Shown: one piece after another, positions 1 to 4,337 of the stretch
Position numbering within the stretch: the first letter of the stretch is position 1
Layout: every line of letters starts with the position of its first letter
Source of the DNA: Spirochaetaceae bacterium
GTDB taxonomy: Bacteria > Spirochaetota > Spirochaetia > Treponematales > Breznakiellaceae
Direction of reading: 5' to 3'
Length of the DNA stretch: 5,778 nt
Assembly (NCBI GenBank): GCA_031288215.1
Contig: JAITRV010000233.1
Coordinates: 1-5,778, forward strand
Made by a program: the position numbers and the translations under genes
Notes under the pieces: generated by a model
Databases searched by the model: none
The model's input: the letters and a program-made list of their open reading frames with translations, nothing else
What the model was told of the DNA's origin: nothing

Positions 1-38
1 AACGCTATACTCGCAAACATAAGGCTTTTTTTCAACAT
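1..38 (-). CDS. N-terminus of a probable exported or lipoprotein-like protein (partial)
   Basis: An ATG on the minus strand (complement of 36-38) follows a perfect Shine-Dalgarno GAGGAGG (complement of 44-50) with a 5-nt spacer. The frame stays open to the window edge and reads MLKKSLMFASIA. Two lysines followed by a hydrophobic run is the usual start of a signal peptide, so export or membrane insertion is inferred. Only 12 residues are visible, so no family can be named. The gene is on the same strand as the GxxExxY gene that ends at 252, but 213 bp of non-coding DNA separate them, so it is probably transcribed on its own. A weak TATTAT -10-like hexamer lies just upstream of the ribosome site, without a good -35. 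Confidence 0.66.
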   Translation of the reverse strand, partial: MLKKSLMFASIA

Positions 39-251
39 AAAGCCCTCCTCAAATAATATGCATCCCCCAAATAAAGGAGAATTTGTATAAAAAGAGGACG
101 AGACACAAAAAAAGCAGTATACTTTATCATGTCTCATATACCCCGGAAACGGCGTACTCCTTGGCCGGATTGCCGTTTTCGGGGCCCTCTTTCAACCACC
201 GTAAAGGCCCCAGGGGTCAGAAAACCCTGAAGACCAGAAGACCCACCGGGT
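39..251. other. Intergenic region without a supported gene
   Basis: This gap carries the ribosome site of the partial gene (44-50), the long inverted repeat at 141-184, and two weaker inverted repeats. The first, AGACCC-ACC-GGGTCT at 239-253, runs into the stop codon of the GxxExxY gene. The second is GGGGCC at 181-186 with GGCCCC at 206-211. Neither is followed by a convincing T-tract. The plus-strand TTG-initiated frame starting at 83 has no family resemblance and its second half is antisense to the GxxExxY gene, so I do not call it. Confidence 0.6.
141..184. repeat. 13-bp inverted repeat (stem-loop), 18-nt loop
   Basis: CCCCGGAAACGGC at 141-153 is complementary to GCCGTTTTCGGGG at 172-184. 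There is a single non-Watson-Crick position: a G-U pair in plus-strand RNA, an A-C mismatch in minus-strand RNA. The loop is 154-171. No T-tract follows on either strand, so it is not a standard intrinsic terminator. It could act as a 3' end or processing hairpin downstream of the minus-strand GxxExxY gene, or be a dispersed repeat. The better pairing on the plus strand does not favour the first option. Confidence 0.6.
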
Positions 252-755
252 CTACACGACCAGCCCCTCCTTCAGCGCGTACTCCTCGGGTTCCGGGATA
301 CCAAGACCCTCCGCAAGAACAAGACCCTCGGATTCCTTGATGTTGAGGCTGTTGGCGTACCGCGTGTACCGGCAGACCCGTTTGGTCCGCAGCTTCTTTT
401 CCTTGAACTGCATCAGCAGCGCCAGATGCAAGCCCGCCGCGTGGAGGAGGTTCTGGAGCATATAGTCGTTGGAATCGGCGGTGTTCCCCTCGGCCTTCAC
501 CACCACCAGGATCTTGTCCTCCACGATAAAGTCCGCCGGATATTGGTGGGCCAGCCGGACGCGGGCCCCCGCGTCATCCTCGTAGTAGACCGCCAATTCC
601 ACCTCCCGCCGGACGTGAAGGCCGGCGCGGCGGAATTCGTATTCCAGCGCGTCCATGTAGACATCTTTGGTGAGACAGTTCCCCAGGATACGCTGCACCC
701 GCATGGCGCACTGAAAAATCTCGGTTGATTCCTTCCGGAAATAAAAAGTACTCAC
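252..755 (-). CDS. GxxExxY family protein (PD-(D/E)XK nuclease-like fold), degenerate motifs
   Basis: This 167-residue protein follows the GxxExxY family pattern: an opening helix, RILGNCLTKDVYMDALEYEF (res. 22-41), a YY strand near 57-58, the core strand pair ADFIVEDKILVVVKA (res. 74-88), then LQNLLHAAGLHLALLMQF (res. 100-117). Family function is unknown; a nuclease-like fold is proposed. The naming motif is altered (C27 for G, K30 for E; Y33 kept). In the core, D75 and K87 remain but the expected acidic residue before the lysine is V85, so catalysis is doubtful. The C-terminus extends about 40 residues beyond the usual family end and repeats EGL three times. The start is GTG at 755, chosen because GGAGGA lies just upstream and the N-terminus matches the family. 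It appears to be a single-gene unit. Confidence 0.82.
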   Translation of the reverse strand: MSTFYFRKESTEIFQCAMRVQRILGNCLTKDVYMDALEYEFRRAGLHVRREVELAVYYEDDAGARVRLAHQYPADFIVEDKILVVVKAEGNTADSNDYMLQNLLHAAGLHLALLMQFKEKKLRTKRVCRYTRYANSLNIKESEGLVLAEGLGIPEPEEYALKEGLVV

Positions 756-832
756 CGCCTCCTCCCGCCATATATCACCCGTGATCAGATCACGAGCGTC
801 CCAGCGCCGATCAGCGCCGGAAAATATATTTT
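756..832. other. Leader region of the GxxExxY gene with small palindrome and AT-rich block
   Basis: The region upstream of the GTG at 755 contains the Shine-Dalgarno GGAGGAG on the minus strand, a palindromic CGTGATCAGATCACG at 780-794 (5-7 bp stem), and a direct GGCGCTGATC / GGCGCTG repeat on the minus strand near 801-820. The block AAAATATATTTTAAA at 821-835 offers TATATT, a -10-like hexamer on the plus strand at 825-830, about 6-8 nt before the structured RNA candidate, but no -35 hexamer accompanies it. On the minus strand the same block is equally AT-rich and could serve the GxxExxY gene. Confidence 0.4.
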
Positions 833-1058
833 AAAGAGGACCTTACGCTTGTAATTGGTAGCCGGATAGGTTAGAATCACTTAGCGTAAAGCCGCAACCC
901 CGGTGGCAGATCATCCTGCTAAGATTAGACTGCCCCCGGGGTCCTCTTTTCTAGAAACCCCGATAAGATTTCAGCCGCCCTGAAGCGGCCGGGTAGATTC
1001 TTACTCTAAGAACCTACCAAGACTATATCACACTTTTATCAAAATGTCTTGGTTTTTT
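833..1058 (+). ncRNA. Candidate structured non-coding RNA, function unknown
   Basis: No reading frame is supported here, but the sequence folds densely by eye. A closing stem pairs AAAGAGGACC (833-842) with GGTCCTCTTT (940-949). Inside it, hairpin 1 has TTACGC (843-848) with GCGTAA (884-889), GTAATT (851-856) with AATCAC (875-880, one mismatch), and TAGCC (859-863) with GGTTA (869-873) around loop GGATA. Hairpin 2 pairs 898-909 with 930-941 (12 bp, one mismatch). Then come GCCGC (974-978) with GCGGC (985-989), a 3-nt-loop hairpin at 992-1018, and a T-tract terminator. Orientation is inferred from that terminator, since no plus-strand protein gene precedes it. Helix wobbles are mixed: one favours plus, two favour minus. 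It does not match tRNA, 5S, SRP, RNase P, tmRNA or common riboswitches as I recall them. Alternatives are a minus-strand leader of the GxxExxY gene or a small inverted-repeat element. Confidence 0.5.
1016..1058 (+). terminator. Intrinsic terminator, plus strand
   Basis: ACCAAGAC (1016-1023) pairs with GTCTTGGT (1046-1053) as an 8-bp stem with an AT-rich 22-nt loop, followed directly by T residues to 1058. On the minus strand the stem is followed by TAGG, so termination there is not expected. There is no upstream plus-strand protein gene, so it most simply ends the proposed RNA. Its 5' arm overlaps the 3' arm of the preceding hairpin (1014-1018), so the two compete for three bases. Confidence 0.6.
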
Positions 1059-1124
1059 GGAAAAATTTTCGAGAATTTTGAAAAAAAATTACCCCCGGCC
1101 CGCTCCCGTACCGGCTCAGCCCCC

Positions 1125-1625
1125 TTATGGGTGAGGACGGCGATCGAGCAGGGTTCCCCGCTGGCCCGTCAGTTCCAGGTAAGCCAGTTCCGCCAGGCCG
1201 AAGCCGCCGTATCTGGTAAGGTCCTTGGCGTATTCATCGTAGAGCATATCCTCGTAGACCTCCCCGGCAAAGCCCCCGTCCAGGAGTTCCGTTTTCAGTA
1301 CCGTGTCCCGCATCCCCGTAAGCAGGGTCTTCATCAGGAAGGTCTCCAGGGCCTCGCATTGTTCGTAGAGCTTGCCGTTCTTATCCAGCCCCGGCCCCAG
1401 CCCCAGCCCCGGCGGGGCCTCCCTTGGCTCCGCCGCCACGCCCGAAGGCCCCGCCGGTCCTGAAGGGGCTTCCAACGCCCGCTCCAGGATCGCGGAAAAG
1501 GAAGCGCCGCCGGAGCCGGTGTCAAGGGAAGCCCCACCGGGGCCTGAGCGGTTTTGGAAAGGGACGGAAGCCGTACTCCCCGCAATGAAAGCCCCTCCGG
1601 GGCCGGGACTGGATTCGATGAGCAT
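1125..1625 (-). CDS. flgJ: FlgJ-type flagellar rod-binding protein (single-domain)
   Basis: This 166-residue protein ends in a FlgJ N-terminal-type rod-binding domain (res. about 84-155): YEQCEALETFLMKTLLTGMR, then GGFAGEVYEDMLYDEYAKDL and GGFGLAELAY. In FlgJ this domain helps assemble the flagellar rod in the periplasm. The muramidase domain of enterobacterial FlgJ is absent, as is common outside the gamma-proteobacteria. The first 80 residues are a low-complexity Gly/Pro/Ala/Ser linker with GPGGA repeats, probably disordered. The ATG at 1625 has AAGGAG six bases upstream. The gene begins 17 bp after the flgG stop, so it is the third gene of the flgFG operon. A minus-strand T-tract (1081-1088) lies beyond the stop, but I see no good stem before it. 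Confidence 0.85.
   Translation of the reverse strand: MLIESSPGPGGAFIAGSTASVPFQNRSGPGGASLDTGSGGASFSAILERALEAPSGPAGPSGVAAEPREAPPGLGLGPGLDKNGKLYEQCEALETFLMKTLLTGMRDTVLKTELLDGGFAGEVYEDMLYDEYAKDLTRYGGFGLAELAYLELTGQRGTLLDRRPHP
1385..1408. repeat. Tandem hexamer CCRGCC, four copies, inside flgJ
   Basis: Four consecutive six-base units (CCAGCC, CCGGCC, CCAGCC, CCAGCC) lie in the flgJ linker. On the coding strand they give alternating Gly-Leu and Gly-Pro dipeptides around residues 73-80. Because the unit is six bases, gain or loss of copies would keep the reading frame. Confidence 0.7.
1405..1604. repeat. Three copies of a 15-base GC-rich palindromic motif in flgJ
   Basis: AGCCCC-N-N-C-GGGGCC occurs at 1405-1419, 1530-1544 and 1590-1604, differing only in the two central bases. 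A partial relative lies near 1446-1460. Copies two and three are 60 bases apart and encode GPGGA in the same frame. Copy one is 125 bases from copy two and is read in another frame as APPG. The conservation is therefore at DNA level rather than only in the peptide. Confidence 0.6.
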
Positions 1626-1642
1626 AGATCACTCCTTGGGGG

Positions 1643-2452
1643 TTACCGCTTCAGGCCCGTGGCGGTACCCAGCATATTGTCGCTGGTCTGGATGGTCCGG
1701 GAGTTAAACTCGTAGGCCCGCTGGGCCACGATGAGGTCCACCATCTCCCGGACGACCGACACGTTGGACATTTCCAGGAACTTGTGGTAGATCTTCCCCA
1801 TGCCCTCGTAACCGGGCTGCCCGGGGATGGGGGCCCCGGAGGCTTCGGTGATCTTGAAAAGGTTCTCCCCCACGGCGGTCAGCCCCACGGGATTGGGGAA
1901 GCGGTAAAGCTCTATCTGCCCCACGGCGACCTCCACGGGGTCGTTATTTTCCCCTTCCCCCGGAACCTTGACCGAAACCCGGCCGTCCTGAGTCACGTTG
2001 ATGGTCTGGGGCAGGAAACGTTCGGGCATGATGATGTCCGGGAGCAGCCAGTAGCCGTTGGCGGTAACCATACGGCCGTTGGAATCCACCTCAAAGGCCC
2101 CGTTCCGGGTATAGGCCCAGCTTCCGTCGTACATCTGGATCCGGAAAAAGCCGTCCCCCATGATGGCCATGTCGGTTACGTTCTCCGTGCTCTGGGGCGC
2201 TCCCTGGGTGAACATCCGCTGGGTGTCGGCGAGTTTGACCCCGTGGCCCATCTGGATCCCCACGGGAACCACCGTGTCCTCCGTCGCGGGGGTCCCCGCG
2301 GTCTTCACGGTCTGGTAGAGGAGGTCCTCGAAATCAGCCCGCATTTTCTTGTACCCCGCGGTATTCACGTTGGCCAGGTTATTGGAAATCGTGTCAATGT
2401 TGGACTGCTGCCCTATCATGCCGGATGCTCCGGTCCATAAACTTCTTACCAT
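1643..2452 (-). CDS. flgG: Flagellar distal rod protein FlgG
   Basis: At 269 residues this has the usual FlgG length. It forms the distal rod of the flagellar basal body, reaching toward the hook. The N-terminal rod domain is clear: SLWTGASGMIGQQ (res. 4-16) and IDTISNNLANVNTAGYK (res. 19-35). The central FlgF/G-like region contains MGDGFFRIQ and AYTRNGAFEVDSNG (res. 98-126). The C-terminal coiled rod domain is MSNVSVVREMVDLIVAQRAY (res. 228-247) followed by RTIQTSDNML (res. 252-261). The N- and C-terminal helices pack together in the rod. The ATG at 2452 has GGAG six bases upstream. flgG lies 39 bp after flgF and 17 bp before the flgJ-type gene, so all three are probably cotranscribed. FlgF and FlgG are paralogues; the VNT.GYK motif and C-terminus place this one as FlgG. 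Confidence 0.95.
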   Translation of the reverse strand: MVRSLWTGASGMIGQQSNIDTISNNLANVNTAGYKKMRADFEDLLYQTVKTAGTPATEDTVVPVGIQMGHGVKLADTQRMFTQGAPQSTENVTDMAIMGDGFFRIQMYDGSWAYTRNGAFEVDSNGRMVTANGYWLLPDIIMPERFLPQTINVTQDGRVSVKVPGEGENNDPVEVAVGQIELYRFPNPVGLTAVGENLFKITEASGAPIPGQPGYEGMGKIYHKFLEMSNVSVVREMVDLIVAQRAYEFNSRTIQTSDNMLGTATGLKR

Positions 2453-2473
2453 ATATTACTCCATATCATTTCC

Positions 2474-2486
2474 GGGGCCGGGCCCC
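2474..2486. repeat. GC-rich palindrome between flgF and flgG
   Basis: GGGGCC-G-GGCCCC occupies the middle of the 39-bp gap between the flgF stop and the flgG start, just upstream of the flgG ribosome site. A one-base spacer means the helix would open to a shorter stem. No T-tract follows it in the direction of transcription. It may slow processing or decay between the cistrons, or be chance in GC-rich DNA. Confidence 0.4.
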
Positions 2487-2491
2487 GATCT

Positions 2492-3343
2492 TTAGCTGTA
2501 CCGGGCAACCTGATTGATCAGGGTCCCCAGCATGGAATCGGCGCTCTGCACCGCCTTTTGATTGGCCTCGTAGGCCCGGTTGACCTCTATCATCTGGACC
2601 ATCTCTATCACCGGGTCCACGTTGGAGGCCTCCACAAAGCCCTGGACCACCCGGGGCCGCTGCTCCCCTTCCAGGACCCGCCCTTCCCCGGAAAATTCGG
2701 TGGCCCGGTAGAGGCTGGACCCCTGCTTTTCCAGGTAACGCTCCCGCTCAAAATCCACCACCTTGAGGTTGTACATGAGGACCGCCTCTCCCCAGGTATT
2801 ATCCTCCCGGGAGATCATTCCGGTGGGATTATCGGCGTACTCCGCGTTGATCCATACCCGGCCGTCCTTGTCCACCTGGAAATTATTGGCCTGGACCCGG
2901 ATGAGCCCCTGTTCGCTCAGGACGGGATAGCCCTCCTTGGTCTCCAGGATGCCCTCTTTGCCCAGTTGAAAGGAACCGTTCCGGGTATAGCGCTCCCCCC
3001 AGGGGGTCCCGATGGTAAAAAAGCCGATCCCGTCCAGGGCCAGGTCAAAATCGCTCCCGGTTTCTTTCATGGCCCCCTGCTGAAAATCGGTAAACAGCTC
3101 GTTCAGTTCCACCCCGGTGCCGAGTTTCCCGATAATCGGCGCCGCATCGGCGGAACCGAAGGGGTGGCGGTACACCCCGTCATCGGCCATGCGCCGCAGG
3201 AGGAGTTCCGGGAAAGCCTTGAAGGAGGTTACGTCCCGCTTGTAGCCGTCCGCATCCACATTTGCCAGGTTATTGGCCACCGCGTCCAGCCGCCACTGTT
3301 GGGCCCGCATGCCGCTGGCGCCGGTATACCATCCTCTAATCAC
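2492..3343 (-). CDS. flgF: Flagellar proximal rod protein FlgF
   Basis: This 283-residue protein belongs to the FlgF/FlgG rod family and should form part of the proximal rod. The N-terminal motif runs GWYTGASGMRAQQWRLDAVA (res. 4-23), then NNLANVDADGYKRD (res. 24-37). The middle holds LALDGIGFFTIGTPWGERYT (res. 101-120) and RNGSFQLGKEG. The C-terminal rod domain is VEASNVDPVIEMVQMIEVNR (res. 237-256), then AYEANQKAVQSADSML. VD..GYKRD is what I recall of treponemal FlgF. The start is GTG at 3343, preceded seven bases upstream by GGAGG. The frame is open further upstream to 3838, but that part is antisense to the transporter gene and unrelated to FlgF. It is the first gene of the operon, divergent from the transporter. 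Confidence 0.94.
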   Translation of the reverse strand: MIRGWYTGASGMRAQQWRLDAVANNLANVDADGYKRDVTSFKAFPELLLRRMADDGVYRHPFGSADAAPIIGKLGTGVELNELFTDFQQGAMKETGSDFDLALDGIGFFTIGTPWGERYTRNGSFQLGKEGILETKEGYPVLSEQGLIRVQANNFQVDKDGRVWINAEYADNPTGMISREDNTWGEAVLMYNLKVVDFERERYLEKQGSSLYRATEFSGEGRVLEGEQRPRVVQGFVEASNVDPVIEMVQMIEVNRAYEANQKAVQSADSMLGTLINQVARYS

Positions 3344-3377
3344 CCTCGAACCTCCGCATATCTCCGTTCTTATCTCA

Positions 3378-3385
3378 ATATCGGC
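3378..3385 (-). promoter_or_regulatory. Sigma-28-like -10 element upstream of flgF
   Basis: The minus strand reads GCCGATAT here, seven of eight bases of the sigma-28 (FliA/WhiG) -10 consensus GCCGATAA. It sits 34 bp before the flgF GTG, which would give a 5' leader of about 25-30 bases containing the GGAGG site. The expected TAAA -35 is not found at the usual 15-base distance; TTTATT occurs there instead. It is therefore a half-match, suggestive because the gene is flagellar. Confidence 0.33.
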
Positions 3386-3432
3386 CAAAAAAGGGTCGGG
3401 AATAAAGCGGAAAAAATGCCGGACAGGGGTCA

Positions 3433-3461
3433 TTGCATAGTCCCGGAATTCCCGGTACCAT
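3433..3461 (+). promoter_or_regulatory. Possible sigma-70 promoter of the transporter gene
   Basis: TTGCAT (3433-3438) and TACCAT (3456-3461) are separated by 17 bases, each matching the consensus at four of six positions. Eight bases separate the -10 from the ATG at 3470, so transcription would begin at or within about two bases of the start codon. The spacer contains TCCCGG twice (3441-3446, 3450-3455) around a GGAATTCC palindrome, a possible operator. Confidence 0.35.
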
Positions 3462-3469
3462 GATCCGGT

Positions 3470-4327
3470 ATGCAGCGAAACAATTCCCCCCGGGCAGGCC
3501 AGGGAGCGGTTCTCCTCTGCGCCGTCCTCTGGAGTACCAGCGGGCTTTTCATCAAGCTGATGACCTGGCACCCCATGGTCATCGCCGGGCTGCGGAGCCT
3601 GGTGGCCGCCGTCTTTATGTTGGCTTTCCGGCTTGTCGTTCCCCGGAGAGGCCGGGGAACCCATCAGCCCTTCCCCCTCATAGCCGGCGCCCTGGCCTAT
3701 GCCTTCACCATGATCCTTTTCGTAATCGCCAATAAACTCACCGCCTCGGCCAACGCGATCCTCCTCCAGTACAGCGCCCCGGTCTGGGCTGCCCTCCTGG
3801 GCTGGGCGTTGATCCGGGAAAAACCCCGATGGGAGCATTGGCTCGCCCTGGGCATGGTCATGGGGGGGCTCTTTCTCTTTTTCAAGGACGGCCTCGCCGG
3901 GGGTTCCCTTTTGGGGGACAGTCTCGCCGTCCTATCGGGGATCTTTTTCGGCGCCAATTCGGTTTTCATGCGGATGCAGAAGAAAGGGAACCCCGCGGAC
4001 ACCATGCTGCTCTCCCACATCATTGCCGCGGCGATCTGCCTGCCCTTCGCCGGGATCTACCCCCCGGCCTTCAGTCCCCTCAACATCCTGATCATCCTCT
4101 TCATGGGAATCATCCAAATCGGCTGCGCCTCCCTGCTCTTTGCCTACGGGATAAAACGGATAAGCGCAATCCAGGCCATGCTCACCGCCATGGTAGAGCC
4201 CATCCTCAACCCCCTCTGGGTGCTCCTGGCAACCGGGGAGAAGCCCTCCCCCTCCGCCCTCGTTGGCGGAGGGATCATCGTCCTGGCGGTCCTCATCCCA
4301 AGCCTCGTGGGGAAGGGCCGGGCTTGA
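3470..4327 (+). CDS. DMT-superfamily transporter, EamA family (ten-helix)
   Basis: This 285-residue inner-membrane protein has about ten hydrophobic segments (roughly res. 11-30, 36-56, 69-88, 95-115, 122-138, 149-165, 179-199, 205-226, 236-255, 262-281). It has the two-fold EamA repeat: ANAILLQYSAPVWAALLGWA with REKP in the first half (res. 95-119), and AMLTAMVEPILNPLWVLLAT with GEKP in the second (res. 236-259). Relatives export amino acids, nucleosides or other metabolites; the substrate cannot be told from sequence. ATG 3470 is the first start after an in-frame TGA at 3461, and the first helix begins ten residues later. No Shine-Dalgarno is visible, so leaderless translation is possible. 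It diverges from flgF across 126 bp and converges on the lipid kinase gene with a 10-bp gap. Confidence 0.9.
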   Translation: MQRNNSPRAGQGAVLLCAVLWSTSGLFIKLMTWHPMVIAGLRSLVAAVFMLAFRLVVPRRGRGTHQPFPLIAGALAYAFTMILFVIANKLTASANAILLQYSAPVWAALLGWALIREKPRWEHWLALGMVMGGLFLFFKDGLAGGSLLGDSLAVLSGIFFGANSVFMRMQKKGNPADTMLLSHIIAAAICLPFAGIYPPAFSPLNILIILFMGIIQIGCASLLFAYGIKRISAIQAMLTAMVEPILNPLWVLLATGEKPSPSALVGGGIIVLAVLIPSLVGKGRA

Positions 4328-4337
4328 AAATTCGGCC

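Noticed and set aside
91..99. AAAGAGGAC also found at 833-841, as a possible repeated end of an element
   Set aside because: Only nine bases are shared and the flanks differ, so it may be chance; no longer repeat links the two sites.
83..340. Plus-strand TTG-initiated frame of 85 residues
   Set aside because: AAAGGAG is only three bases from the TTG, the protein is low-complexity basic and proline-rich, and its second half is antisense to the GxxExxY gene.
833..949. 5S rRNA or tRNA-like element, because of size and closed ends
   Set aside because: The conserved internal bases of 5S rRNA and the tRNA T-loop and anticodon arms are not present.
1017..1040. Resemblance of GATATAGTC on the minus strand to a group I intron S element
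   Set aside because: The matching P, Q and R elements are not found, and the bases are explained by the terminator hairpin.
1080..1110. Terminator for the flagellar operon on the minus strand
   Set aside because: There is a T-tract (1081-1088), but the preceding GC-rich bases give at best a 4-bp stem.
2558..3463. Plus-strand frame of 301 residues, and a similar one at 1784-2440
   Set aside because: They are antisense shadows of flgF and flgG with no domain or ribosome site.
2492..3838. Full 448-residue minus-strand frame as the flgF gene
   Set aside because: The first 165 residues are antisense to the transporter gene and lack FlgF features. GTG 3343 has a GGAGG site and gives a normal 283-residue FlgF.
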